Shown piece after piece: positions 17,742 to 26,579 of a stretch of DNA of 64,000 nt. This DNA is from Cupriavidus necator A5-1. GTDB taxonomy: Bacteria > Pseudomonadota > Gammaproteobacteria > Burkholderiales > Burkholderiaceae. Both the position numbers and the translations under genes were made by a program. The DNA is taken from contig NZ_JQLI01000001.1 of NCBI RefSeq assembly GCF_000744095.1, positions 1,364,001 through 1,428,000 on the forward strand. The letters are read 5' to 3'. The notes under the pieces are model-generated. The model was not told the origin of the DNA and did not search any database. It saw nothing but the letters and a program-made list of their open reading frames with translations. Numbering within the stretch: position 1 is the stretch's first letter; every line of letters starts with the position of its first letter.

Positions 17742-17998
17742 ACGCTTTGTCTCCTGTAGACGGCTGTCATGGCCGCCTTTCTTATGGTCCGGCATGGTGG
17801 GACCTGCAGCGCCAGCTTTCCTTCATAGCCGAATTAGAGCGCACAACGCAGGCAGCAAAAAACAGAATCGAAAGAACGGCTCACACTGTGGGATTTCCCT
17901 GGTCGGCGCGGAAAGCATCGGACTTCAAGGGCATTCCGCGCCACCCTGCTCCGCTCGCCCTCAAAATCATGGCGTCGGCGCGGGGCCAGGCGTGGCGT

Positions 17999-18802
17999 TC
18001 ACAGCGGACTCACCAGATGTCCGCCATCCACTGCCAGCGTCGTCCCGGTCATTGCTGCGCCAGCATCCGATGCCAGCAGCAGAAGCGGCCCGTCCAGGTC
18101 AGTCAGCTGACAGAAACGCCGGCTTGGAATGCGCATGCGCAGCTTCTCTCCGGCGTCGCTGCGCAGGAAATCTTCATTCATCTCGGTCATCACGTACCCC
18201 GGCAATAGCGCATTGACCCGGGTCCGGTGCCGCGCCAGTTCGAGCGCCAGTGCCTTGGTCGCCTGGATCACGCCAGCCTTTGAGATGGCATATGGTGCAA
18301 CGCCGGCCGTCACCCTGGCGCCAAGAATCGAGGCGATATTAACAATGCTGCCGCCGCCGGCATTCGTCATGCGCCGCCCGGCTTCGCAGGCGACCAGCCA
18401 GCACCCTTTCAAATTAGTGTCGACCACCGCATCGAAATCCGCCTCGGTCTGCTCTAGCGCCGGCCCGGTCAGCGCGACCCCGGCATTGTTGACGACCACC
18501 TGCGGAGTACCCCACGGTATCGCGTCGAAGCAGGCCTGGATGCTTTTCTCGTCGGTCACATCGAGCGCCAATGCGCACGCCGTTCCGCCCGCCTGCGAGA
18601 TCACTTCGACGATCGGTTGCAGCTTGTCCACGCGACGCGCGGCGAGCGCGACACGCGCGCCGGCCTCCGCCAGCACAGATGCAAAGTGCTTGCCGAGTCC
18701 GCTCGATGCGCCGGTGACCAGCACCACGCGCCCATCCAGCCGGAAGCGCTGCGATGGCGCCACGGCTGCAGCGCTGTGTGTGTCCTGCAATTCACTGTTC
18801 AT
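17999..18802 (-). CDS. SDR-family oxidoreductase (FabG/3-hydroxyacyl-CoA dehydrogenase-like)
   Basis: A 267-residue classical short-chain dehydrogenase. The Rossmann nucleotide site TGASSGLG begins about residue 30, followed by the NNAG motif, the catalytic Ser in INIASILGA-like text and the YAISKAG catalytic Tyr-Lys pair. The C-terminal SDAGAAMTGTTLAVDGGHL is the standard closing. In the operon it follows an enoyl-CoA hydratase and a thiolase, so oxidation of a 3-hydroxyacyl-CoA is the natural guess, which would complete a beta-oxidation cycle. The first 20 residues precede the fold and may be cut by a later start. Confidence 0.88.
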   Translation of the reverse strand: MNSELQDTHSAAAVAPSQRFRLDGRVVLVTGASSGLGKHFASVLAEAGARVALAARRVDKLQPIVEVISQAGGTACALALDVTDEKSIQACFDAIPWGTPQVVVNNAGVALTGPALEQTEADFDAVVDTNLKGCWLVACEAGRRMTNAGGGSIVNIASILGARVTAGVAPYAISKAGVIQATKALALELARHRTRVNALLPGYVMTEMNEDFLRSDAGEKLRMRIPSRRFCQLTDLDGPLLLLASDAGAAMTGTTLAVDGGHLVSPL

Positions 18803-18858
18803 GTTGTCGCCCGACTCTTTTGCCGAGCGGAACAGCAGTCCGCTCGATCCGATTGATG

Positions 18859-19662
18859 TCAGCCAAAGTTAGCCTGCCTCTTCTGTAGCATCGCCGTCAC
18901 GCCTTCGGCGAAGTCCGCGCTCGCGGCACATAGCGCGAAGCTTTCGGCCTCGGCGCGTAGCTGGGCCGTCAGATCGCGCTGGCTGGCATCGAGCAGCAAG
19001 CGCCGCGTCAGCGCCAGGGCGAGCGGCGGGCCGGCCGCCAAGCGACGCGCGATCGCCTCGGCCTCAGCCATCAGCTCCGCCGGTGCCACCACGCGGTTGA
19101 CGAGGCCGGCAGCGCATGCGTCTGGCGCGGAAAGAGGCTCGCACAACAGCGCAAGTTCCAGCGCTCGGCGCAGCCCCACGGCGCGCGGCAGGCGCCAGGT
19201 CGTGCCGCACTCGGGACTCGCCCCGACCAGCGCGGCGGCCACATTGAAACGCGTATCGTCCGCGGCGACGATCAGATCCGCGGCCAGCATCACGCCAATG
19301 GCACCGCCCGCTATCGCGCCGTGCACGGCGGCCACCTTCGGGAATTCGAGGCGCTCCAGCACGGCAAGCGCGCCGTGCATTTCGTCGACGATCTCGGCGG
19401 CGCTGTCAATCGCCGAGGTCATCGCCTGCAGATCGCCGCCGGACAGGAAGGCCCGCCCTTCGCCGCTCAGAATCAGTGCGCGCACATCGGTGGCGGCGGC
19501 GAATTCTTCGCAGGCAAGGCGGAAGGCCCGTGCCAGTGCAAGGTCGACGGCGTTGCGTGCCGCCGGCCGGTTGAAGCGAATATGCGCAAGGCTTCCGTCC
19601 CGCCATGCCAGCACCGGCATCGCGGCGTTCGTATCGGCACGCAGATCAGCAAGCGGCTTCAC
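18859..19662 (-). CDS. Enoyl-CoA hydratase/isomerase family protein
   Basis: A crotonase-fold protein of about 267 residues from a GTG at 19662. The GTG shares four bases (GTGA) with the thiolase stop codon, and GGAGGGG lies upstream, so translation is likely coupled; a much longer upstream frame is an artefact. Crotonase motifs: NRPAARNAVDLAL, the oxyanion-hole loops GEGRAFLSGGDLQ and AIAGGAIGVMLA, and SPECGTTWRLPRAVG with one active-site Glu. Expected reaction: hydration of a 2-enoyl-CoA, or a lyase step such as feruloyl-CoA hydratase. Context with an acyl-CoA ligase and thiolase supports side-chain beta-oxidation. Confidence 0.9.
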   Translation of the reverse strand: MKPLADLRADTNAAMPVLAWRDGSLAHIRFNRPAARNAVDLALARAFRLACEEFAAATDVRALILSGEGRAFLSGGDLQAMTSAIDSAAEIVDEMHGALAVLERLEFPKVAAVHGAIAGGAIGVMLAADLIVAADDTRFNVAAALVGASPECGTTWRLPRAVGLRRALELALLCEPLSAPDACAAGLVNRVVAPAELMAEAEAIARRLAAGPPLALALTRRLLLDASQRDLTAQLRAEAESFALCAASADFAEGVTAMLQKRQANFG

Positions 19663-20900
19663 GCTTGCCCCTCCCTCTCGACCACAAAGCTGGCCACGGT
19701 GGCACACGACCCGCCGATATTCAGTGTCTGAAGCCGTCTTGCGCCTTCGATTTGCGCCTCCCCTGCCCTGCCGGTCACCTGGCGCGCGGCATCCAACAAC
19801 ATGCGTGCGCCGGTGGCGCCCACCGGGTGCCCACATCCGATCAGGCCGCCGCTCATATTGACCGGGCACCGACCGCCCGGTTCGATGCTGCCGTCTTCCA
19901 CGGCTTGCCAGCTTTGCCCCGGCGGCGTCAGGCCGAGGTGATCCAGCGCCACGTACTCGGTAGTGGTGAAGCAATCATGGGTCTCGACCCCGTCGATCGC
20001 CTCAATACCCGTCACATTGGCCCGTCGCCAGGCGTCCTCGATGGCGTGGCGCAGGTGCGGGAATACATAGGCCTGATCACGGCTGCGCTCCAACTTGTCC
20101 CGCAAGCGCAGGCCGGCGGTGCGGTGTCCCCAGCCTGCGATACGCGGCAGCTGGTCGACCGATGTGCCGCGCCGGCGCGCATACTCCTGCGCGAAACGCG
20201 GCGAGGCCAGTACAATGCCGCAGCCGCCGTCGGTCACCTGGCCGCAGTCCTGGCGGCGCGTGCCCGGCTCGATCAGCGGGTTGGCTTCGTCGTTGTCGGT
20301 GAAGCTGTCCGCATTGAACTGCCAGTTGCGGGTCTGCGCCAACGGATTGCGGCGGGCATTGCCGTAGTTGATCTCGGCGATCCGGTTCAGGTATTTACGG
20401 TCCAGGCCGAAGCGGCGCTCATATTCCTGCGCGATGCGCCCGAAAGCCGCAGGCCACATGAAGGTGCAATCGATATCTTCGCGGCCTTGCCACGCGGCGG
20501 AATTCTGATTCTTCGAGGCCTCGTGGCCCGAGATGTTCTTGAACTCCTCGGCGCCCAGCACCAGCACGCAGTCGTAGCGTCCGGCTTCGAGCTCCGCCAT
20601 CGCCGTCAGCACTGCCAGCGACGACGACGCGCAGGCGCCCTCATGGCGCATGGCAGGTATGCCCCACAGTTCAGGCACCACCTGCGCCACCATCGCGCCG
20701 AGGTGCGCCTGCTGGCGTTGCAGCTCACCGAACGCATTGCCGACGTGGATGCTCTCGATCTGCGCTGCATCGAGCGCGCAGGCGTCGAGGGTGCCGAGCG
20801 TGGTGTCGCGGATGATGTCGGAGATGTCCTGTCCGTGGCGGGACCAGACCTTGGCGAAGTCGGTCTGGTAGCCGCCGAGGATATATGCGGATTGGCTCAT
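19659..20900 (-). CDS. Thiolase of the SCPx/lipid-transfer type
   Basis: A 413-residue thiolase-fold protein. The nucleophilic Cys lies at about residue 90 in HEGACASSSLAVLTA; the C-terminal active-site loops are VETHDCFTTTEYVAL and GGLIGCGHPVGATGARM, carrying His and Cys. This arrangement (HDCF rather than NEAFA) is that of SCPx/acetyl-CoA acetyltransferase-like thiolases used in sterol or aromatic side-chain degradation. It starts 21 bases after the second oxygenase gene and overlaps the enoyl-CoA hydratase start by four bases. Probably cleaves a 3-ketoacyl-CoA to a shortened acyl-CoA and acetyl- or propionyl-CoA. Confidence 0.9.
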   Translation of the reverse strand: MSQSAYILGGYQTDFAKVWSRHGQDISDIIRDTTLGTLDACALDAAQIESIHVGNAFGELQRQQAHLGAMVAQVVPELWGIPAMRHEGACASSSLAVLTAMAELEAGRYDCVLVLGAEEFKNISGHEASKNQNSAAWQGREDIDCTFMWPAAFGRIAQEYERRFGLDRKYLNRIAEINYGNARRNPLAQTRNWQFNADSFTDNDEANPLIEPGTRRQDCGQVTDGGCGIVLASPRFAQEYARRRGTSVDQLPRIAGWGHRTAGLRLRDKLERSRDQAYVFPHLRHAIEDAWRRANVTGIEAIDGVETHDCFTTTEYVALDHLGLTPPGQSWQAVEDGSIEPGGRCPVNMSGGLIGCGHPVGATGARMLLDAARQVTGRAGEAQIEGARRLQTLNIGGSCATVASFVVEREGQA

Positions 20901-20921
20901 GTCAATGGCTCGGTTGGGGGT

Positions 20922-22397
20922 TCACAGCAAGCCAGCCCAATCGGACTGGATGTCCCTTGCGTCGGCCCAGCACGCATGCGTGCCGCTGCTGATGCGATGG
21001 GGTAGGAAAATGCGCGCGACCGGCCCTGCGGCGAGTTCGCGGGCGTCCAGCACTAGGCATTCGGAACGGTCGGTGTTCATGTCGGTGACGAAGCTGACCA
21101 CATAGCCATCGTCCTCGCCCTGCGCGTCGTGGCACGGCGCCATCGGCGATTCGCTGCCGAAACGGCCCTCGCCGAACAGGTACTGTTGCGACTCGCCCGT
21201 GGTATGGTCATAGCGTAGGATGCCGTCGAACAGGAACGCTCCGGGGTGCGCAAGCATGTTGTACGAGTAGCGGTACGGCTTGCCCCAGTACTCCATGTTG
21301 ACCATGCCGAATTCGAGATAGCGCTCGTCCAGGCGGCGTTCGCGCGTAGCGCCGGTGCGCAGGTTGAAGCGCCATTCGTAGAGCGTGGGGCCATACCGGT
21401 CCGGCCCCATGGTGTTGCCGGTGTTGTCGTAGCCGGCCTTCGGCATGGGCGTCTTCTGGTGATAGCCGTGCAGCACCACCTCGTCGCCGTCTTCCCACGC
21501 ATTGAGCCAATGCAGCACGTAGGTCGGACTTGCCTCGAACCAGCGGATCTGCGCCAATGCGGCCCTGCGGCGCGGCACGATGGCGAAGCGCGACGGTTTG
21601 TCGGGGTAGTAGCTGAGCTTGTGCTTTCCTTGCAGCAGGAGGTTTTCGTCCCAATGCAGCGGAAAGTCGTTCAGGATGGCGAAATGTTCGGTGAACGCCA
21701 TGTCGTGCGGAAGCCGTGGGCCCGGCAGCGGCACCGGCACGTAGTGCACCAGCCGGTTTTGCCGGTCGACCTCGCCGTAATGCATGTACGGAGCGTCCTT
21801 GCTGTAGTTGAAGAAGAGCAGATCGCCGGTGCAAGGATCGACCTTGGCATGGGCGGAGAGGCCGCAGTCCCGCAACACGTCGGCGCCCCAGGCATCGACC
21901 CCCTCCAATTCCAGGGTACGTGCATCCAACCGGTATGGTTCGCCGCATTGATAGAACATCGCGAGGGCTTTTCCGGCATGGACGATGACGTCGGTCGCGG
22001 CGCTGTCGCGCAGCCCGCCGCGCGCGCCCCAGCCCGGCAGCTCCGACAAGCTCGGCTTGTCGATCAGGCCGGCATACAGCGCCCGCCCGGCTTGTTGCTC
22101 CTGCTGGAACGCCTTGGTGCGGATGAAGCGGTTGCGGTACTCGCAGCGACCGTTTTGAAAGCTCATCAGGTGCAACATCGCGTCGCCATCGAACGGATGG
22201 AACTTGCCGAGCGGCTGGTGCACGGGGTTCTGCGTGTTGCGCAGATAGACGCCATTGAGGCGTGCCGGGATCGTCCCTTCGACCTCCAGGTCAACGGCAT
22301 TGACTTCGCGATAGTTTGGGGTGAACGGCCCCGCAGTGTAGGGATGCCCTTCGAGCGCCAGCGTAGGGTGGATTTCTCCGACGACTTCGACATGCAT
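20922..22397 (-). CDS. Carotenoid-cleavage-type dioxygenase (RPE65/lignostilbene dioxygenase family), copy 1
   Basis: A 491-residue protein of the carotenoid cleavage oxygenase family (seven-bladed propeller with a non-haem Fe held by four His). The likely ligands are all visible: H183 (LSAHAKVD), H231 (LPHDMAFTEH), H296 (VLHWLNAWED) and H474 (SGTHACW). The family's N-terminal GVYLRNTQNP and FHPFDGDAMLH blocks are also present. Enzymes of this family cleave C=C bonds in carotenoids, stilbenes or isoeugenol-type alkenylbenzenes. It lies between the acyl-CoA ligase and the thiolase in one operon and shares only the core motifs with the paralogue at 24195-25637. No signal peptide, so cytosolic. 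Confidence 0.92.
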   Translation of the reverse strand: MHVEVVGEIHPTLALEGHPYTAGPFTPNYREVNAVDLEVEGTIPARLNGVYLRNTQNPVHQPLGKFHPFDGDAMLHLMSFQNGRCEYRNRFIRTKAFQQEQQAGRALYAGLIDKPSLSELPGWGARGGLRDSAATDVIVHAGKALAMFYQCGEPYRLDARTLELEGVDAWGADVLRDCGLSAHAKVDPCTGDLLFFNYSKDAPYMHYGEVDRQNRLVHYVPVPLPGPRLPHDMAFTEHFAILNDFPLHWDENLLLQGKHKLSYYPDKPSRFAIVPRRRAALAQIRWFEASPTYVLHWLNAWEDGDEVVLHGYHQKTPMPKAGYDNTGNTMGPDRYGPTLYEWRFNLRTGATRERRLDERYLEFGMVNMEYWGKPYRYSYNMLAHPGAFLFDGILRYDHTTGESQQYLFGEGRFGSESPMAPCHDAQGEDDGYVVSFVTDMNTDRSECLVLDARELAAGPVARIFLPHRISSGTHACWADARDIQSDWAGLL

Positions 22398-22442
22398 GGT
22401 TGACTCGCTATATGAAATTTGATCGATGCGGGCGATTCAGTG

Positions 22443-24191
22443 CTACCCCTGCACCGCCGTACTCGTGTTCTGACTTACGCTCGCCAGCAACTGGCGCAAC
22501 TCCCGCTTGAGCACCTTGCCGACCGGGTTGCGGGGGAGCTCGGCCATGATCAGCAGTTGCTCCGGCAGCTTGAAGGCTGCGACACCTTCCGCGCGCAAAT
22601 GCGCCACCAGCGCAGGCAACGTGACGGTGGCGTCTGGTTGCGGCACTACTACCGCGCAGACCCGCTCGCCCAGTGTCAGATCGGGGCTGCCGATTACCGC
22701 CACCTCCCGGACATCGGGGTGGCCGAGCAGCAGGTTCTCGACTTCCTCCGACGAAATATTCATGCCACCGCGGATCACGATGTCCTTGTGGCGCCCTGCG
22801 AAGCGATAGAACTGATGACGATTCCCAGCGATTTCGAACAGGTCTCCGGTGCGGTAGTAGCCTTGCTCGTCGAACGCGCACGCCGACAGCTCCGGGGCGT
22901 TAAAATAGCCGCTGAAGATCGCTGGTCCCTGAAAGCGGAGTTCGCCGACGTGGCCCGGCCCATCGATCTCCGCGCCGGTATCGGGATCGACGAGGCGGGT
23001 GCGGATACGCTTTGCATTGGAGTGCGACCAGGTGTAACCGGGTACTCCCATGCGCGGAAAGTACAGCGCGCGCTGGCTGCGGTCGGGGATGTCCTCCGGC
23101 GTCGACGACAGTGCCGCGCCTTCATTCGAGCCGAAGTAATTGACGATTTCGACGTTGAAGCGCTGCGCGAACTGCGCCACCAGCCAGTCCGCCAGCGGGC
23201 CGCCGCCCGAACCGATGCGCTTCAGGCGCTGCAGGTCGACTTCGCTGAGACGTTCCGGCTCCTTGAGCAGCCGGCTCAGCACAGCCGGGGCCGCCACCGT
23301 ATAGTCGATCAGGCTGGTTCGCAACTGCGTAAGGAATACCTCGATGTCGAACGGGTGGTGATGATGCAAGCCGCCGCCGATCAGCAGCCACGCCACGAGG
23401 CTGGTCGAGACTCCCGCCATGTTGACGAAGGGGAAAGGAATCAGGAGCTGGTTGCCGGGCTGCAGGCGGCCGGCCTCCACTACCGACTGACCGACCACCA
23501 GCCACTCATTGTGGTTGCGCGGCACCCCCTTGGAGCGGGCTTCGGTGCCGGAAGTCCAGCAGATGGTGAAGACGTCATGCGCCGTCAGGCCAATCGCCTC
23601 CATGTGCGCGCATAGCGCCGCCGCGTTCCACCCAGTGGTGGCCGCTAGCGCGGCGTCAAGGTCGCCGATAGCAGGTGGCAAGGCTTCGCCCGAATCGTCC
23701 CGATAGGACCAGACTTGCTCCAGCGCGACGCATTGCGTCATGTAGGCGGACCACTGCTCGGCCGCTTGAAAGGAACCGACGCGCTGCGTCGTGATGGCGA
23801 ACCTGGCGCTGGTGGTGCTCAGCACATGGGACAGCTCATGCCCGCGGTACTGCATCGGCACAGGCGACACGATGACGCCGGAGATGGCACAAGCAATGTA
23901 TAGCGCGTGCAGCTCAACGCAATTCGGCAGCTGCAGCACAATGATGTCGTCCTTGCGCAAACCTTGCCGGTGCAGCCAGGCGGTGTAGCGGCCGACTTGC
24001 TCGAGCAGTTCGCCCCACGTCCACTGTTGCGCCGCCTTGCCCCACAGCTCAGACCGGTTAGGTGGGTCGGCGACTGCGAAGGCGGTGGGCTGCCGCACCG
24101 CGGTCTCGACGAACATTGCGCCAAGAGTCCGCTCGCCCCACCATCCGCGCGCGACATAGTCTTCGATTTTGTCCCTGGATACCAAGATCAT
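22443..24191 (-). CDS. AMP-forming acyl-CoA ligase (ANL superfamily)
   Basis: A 582-residue adenylate-forming ligase. Motifs in order: the phosphate loop FTICWTSGTEARSKGVPR (A3, about residue 190), the YFGSNEGAAL region (A5), GYYRTGDLFEI (A7), the hinge FAGRHKDIVIRGGMNIS (A8) and the C-terminal catalytic Lys in PVGKVLKREL (A10). It activates a carboxylic acid to its CoA thioester through an acyl-AMP. Its start lies three bases after the copy-2 oxygenase stop codon, so the two are tightly coupled. Likely substrate: the acid derived from the oxygenase product after aldehyde oxidation, or the imported acid itself; this is inference. No dedicated aldehyde dehydrogenase is in the operon. Confidence 0.92.
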   Translation of the reverse strand: MILVSRDKIEDYVARGWWGERTLGAMFVETAVRQPTAFAVADPPNRSELWGKAAQQWTWGELLEQVGRYTAWLHRQGLRKDDIIVLQLPNCVELHALYIACAISGVIVSPVPMQYRGHELSHVLSTTSARFAITTQRVGSFQAAEQWSAYMTQCVALEQVWSYRDDSGEALPPAIGDLDAALAATTGWNAAALCAHMEAIGLTAHDVFTICWTSGTEARSKGVPRNHNEWLVVGQSVVEAGRLQPGNQLLIPFPFVNMAGVSTSLVAWLLIGGGLHHHHPFDIEVFLTQLRTSLIDYTVAAPAVLSRLLKEPERLSEVDLQRLKRIGSGGGPLADWLVAQFAQRFNVEIVNYFGSNEGAALSSTPEDIPDRSQRALYFPRMGVPGYTWSHSNAKRIRTRLVDPDTGAEIDGPGHVGELRFQGPAIFSGYFNAPELSACAFDEQGYYRTGDLFEIAGNRHQFYRFAGRHKDIVIRGGMNISSEEVENLLLGHPDVREVAVIGSPDLTLGERVCAVVVPQPDATVTLPALVAHLRAEGVAAFKLPEQLLIMAELPRNPVGKVLKRELRQLLASVSQNTSTAVQG

Positions 24192-24194
24192 GAT

Positions 24195-25637
24195 TTACTT
24201 CCAACGATTGAGCGTCGCTTGACTGACAAAGGTGGCGTGAAAACCGTTGGGGACGCGGCGTGGCAAGAGCACGCGCGCAACCGGTCCTTGGGCGAGGTTC
24301 GCGCCCCTGCAATCAAACACCTGAATTTCCGAGCGGGCGTCAACGGGGTTCCAGACAAAGCAGACCAAGTAGCCGTCGTCTTCGGCCATGCTGTTGTCGC
24401 GCGGCGCGAAGCCGGGCTCGTTGTAGAAATGGCGCGGGCCGGCGCTGTATGCGACATAGCCGCCGGTATCGAGGTCATACTTGACCAGCCCCGGGAAGCG
24501 GGGCTTTTCGTGGCCGCCATGCGGAAACACTACGTTGTACGACCAGCGATTCCTGCGCCCCTGGTACATGCTGTTGATGACGGGGAATTCCGTGTTGAGC
24601 ACGTCGTCGATCGGGTTTTCGCGCGTCTCGCCTGTCTTTAGATTGAAGCGCCACTGGTAGAGCAGGAAGTCGCGCTGTCGCAAATGGATGGTCCGCTCCA
24701 GCCTGCGCGCGTCCGGCTGACCGTCGGGGCCTGCGTGGATCCGGTACGGCGTGCCGATCATCACGATCTCGTCGCCTTCTTCCCATGCATTGACAACGTG
24801 CAACATGTACGTTGGCTTGGAGTTGAACCAGCGAATCTCATCTGCGTGGCCATGGCGCGGAATCACTGCAAAGCGCGACGGCTGGCTGACATCGAAGCGC
24901 AGCTTGTAGCGGCCCGCGAGCAACGCCTCGGCATCCGGCCGCAACGGGAAGTCGTGCAAAATGCTGTAGTGCTCGGTGATGGCCATGTCGTGCGGAAGAC
25001 TTGGCGCGTCGAGCGGGATTTCGGTGCGATGCACGACCTTTCGATCCGGTCCGATCACGCCGTATTCCATAAACGGCCGCGTCAAGCCATAGTCGAAGAA
25101 CATCAGCTCGCCGGTGTGCTCGTCCGGTTTGGAATGCGCCGAGATCCGTGTAACGGCCCCGCTGAAATCAGCGGGACCAAAGGTCTGCAGACTGTCGGGA
25201 TCGACCGCGTACGGCATACCAGAGCGATACCACATGGTAATCAGCCGGCCCGCGTGGTACTTCACATCGGTGTTGGAGGTGTTCTTGAGCGGCTCGTCGG
25301 GTCGGTTCGCGCGCAGCGGTTCCTTGAGTCCCTTCCACAGCGCGCGCCCCGCTGCCTTCTCTTCCTGCAGCGCGCTGGTGGCGATCCATCGGTTGCGGTA
25401 GCTCACCTTGCCGTTGCGGAAGCGCACCGCATGCAGCATGCCGTCGCCGTCATAGGCGTGGTAGCGCCAGTCAGGTGGAAAGTAGTTGTTCGGTCCGTTG
25501 CGCACATACAGGCCATTCAGATCCGCCGGCACGCAGCCGATCACGGGCAACTCGTCAAAGGAGTCTTCCCGCTGAATGCCTGCGTTGTTGCCGCTCAGGG
25601 CGGGATTGTCGAGGATGGGCAGGTCGTCGACTTGCAT
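24195..25637 (-). CDS. Carotenoid-cleavage-type dioxygenase (RPE65/lignostilbene dioxygenase family), copy 2
   Basis: A 480-residue protein of the same family as 20922-22397. Four candidate Fe ligands: H168 (RISAHSKPDE), H216 (LPHDMAITEH), H280 (YMLHVVNAWEE) and H467 (GFHATFVS). N-terminal NGLYVRNGPNNYFPP and YDGDGMLHAVRFRNG are the family's standard text. It is closer in style to isoeugenol monooxygenase/lignostilbene dioxygenase-like bacterial enzymes, but the substrate cannot be decided by eye. It is the first gene of the minus-strand operon, 116 bases from the divergent IclR gene (start 25754), which probably controls it. Confidence 0.92.
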   Translation of the reverse strand: MQVDDLPILDNPALSGNNAGIQREDSFDELPVIGCVPADLNGLYVRNGPNNYFPPDWRYHAYDGDGMLHAVRFRNGKVSYRNRWIATSALQEEKAAGRALWKGLKEPLRANRPDEPLKNTSNTDVKYHAGRLITMWYRSGMPYAVDPDSLQTFGPADFSGAVTRISAHSKPDEHTGELMFFDYGLTRPFMEYGVIGPDRKVVHRTEIPLDAPSLPHDMAITEHYSILHDFPLRPDAEALLAGRYKLRFDVSQPSRFAVIPRHGHADEIRWFNSKPTYMLHVVNAWEEGDEIVMIGTPYRIHAGPDGQPDARRLERTIHLRQRDFLLYQWRFNLKTGETRENPIDDVLNTEFPVINSMYQGRRNRWSYNVVFPHGGHEKPRFPGLVKYDLDTGGYVAYSAGPRHFYNEPGFAPRDNSMAEDDGYLVCFVWNPVDARSEIQVFDCRGANLAQGPVARVLLPRRVPNGFHATFVSQATLNRWK

Positions 25638-25726
25638 ATGAGTGCCTCCGTTGCGCGGTGAAGATCAATGGCGCCAGTCTAGGGAGGGACCTCAAGGAAC
25701 GCCCAAGTATTTTTGATATACTGATC

Positions 25727-25751
25727 GTTGTTTCGATATGTCATAAACAAC
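25727..25751. promoter_or_regulatory. Inverted repeat in the IclR/oxygenase divergent promoter
   Basis: Perfect 7-bp arms GTTGTTT (25727-25733) and AAACAAC (25745-25751) separated by 11 bases, ending two bases before the iclR-type start codon at 25754. The position fits an autoregulatory operator that could also act on the divergent catabolic operon starting at 25637. An AT-rich stretch (TATTTTTGATATACTGAT, about 25709-25726) just beside it could hold a promoter -10 element. Confidence 0.5.
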
Positions 25752-25753
25752 TC

Positions 25754-26542
25754 ATGTCCGTCCCGCGCCGCGTACCGCTCGACCTCCTCGAATACGAGGG
25801 CGACCGCCAGTTCGCCACGACGTTGGCGCGCGGGATCGCTCTTTTGCGCTGCTTTACGCCGGAGGAGCCGGTTTTGGGTAACAAGGAACTCTCGCGCCGA
25901 TTGGAGTTGCCGGTGGCGACCATTTCGCGCTTGACCTATACGCTGGTGGCGATGGGCTATCTGGCACAGGACGAGCCCCACGGCAAATACCGGCTCGGAA
26001 GTGCGGTGCTCTCGCTGAGCTACCCGCTGCTGGAATTGTTCACGATCCGCCGGCGCGCACGACCCTACCTGCTCGAACTTGCCGAAAGCACGGGGGGCTC
26101 GGTGTCGATCGGTATCCGAGACCGCCTCAGCGTCGTCTATATCGAGGCAATCCGCTCGCACCACCACAAGGTCTATCCGCTGGATGTGGGGACGCGGCAG
26201 TCTCTCGCCGGGACCGCGATCGGGCGAGCCTACCTGATGTCATGCGCGCCATCAGAGCGCGAGGCCTTGATGAACCAGTTGCGGGTCCGCGCGCCGGAGG
26301 AGTGGCAGCGGCACCAGGCGGAGTTACGCCGCAACATGGCCGAGTATTCGCGCTGGGGGGCCTGCGTGTCGGTTGGCGAAATCTTTCCCGATGTGCAGGC
26401 GGTGGCCGTGCCACTCGGCCGGATTGATCGCGGAGAGCCTGCGGCGCTTAACTGCGCGTTCCAGGGACGTCCACTGAACCGATCCTGGCTGCTGGAAGAG
26501 ATCGGGCCAAAATTGCAAGCCTTGGCCCGACAGCTGATGTGA
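25754..26542 (+). CDS. IclR-family transcriptional regulator
   Basis: A 262-residue protein from the ATG at 25754; a longer upstream frame runs through the divergent gene and is an artefact. Residues 20-85 form the IclR winged helix-turn-helix (FATTLARGIALLRCFTPEEP, LSRRLELPVATISRLTYTLVAMGYL). The C-terminal effector domain contains GGSVSIGIRDRLSVVYIEAIRS and the family's late GEIFPDVQAVAVPLGR block. Such regulators govern aromatic and acid catabolism (PobR/PcaR/KdgR class). It is divergent from the oxygenase operon and the likely regulator of it. Confidence 0.93.
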   Translation: MSVPRRVPLDLLEYEGDRQFATTLARGIALLRCFTPEEPVLGNKELSRRLELPVATISRLTYTLVAMGYLAQDEPHGKYRLGSAVLSLSYPLLELFTIRRRARPYLLELAESTGGSVSIGIRDRLSVVYIEAIRSHHHKVYPLDVGTRQSLAGTAIGRAYLMSCAPSEREALMNQLRVRAPEEWQRHQAELRRNMAEYSRWGACVSVGEIFPDVQAVAVPLGRIDRGEPAALNCAFQGRPLNRSWLLEEIGPKLQALARQLM

Positions 26543-26579
26543 TACCAGGCGGGGCCAACCGCGCCTTGCCGCGCAAAGT

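Noticed and set aside
19605..21005. A 466-codon plus-strand frame
   Set aside because: Shadow of the thiolase gene, whose motifs are unambiguous on the other strand.
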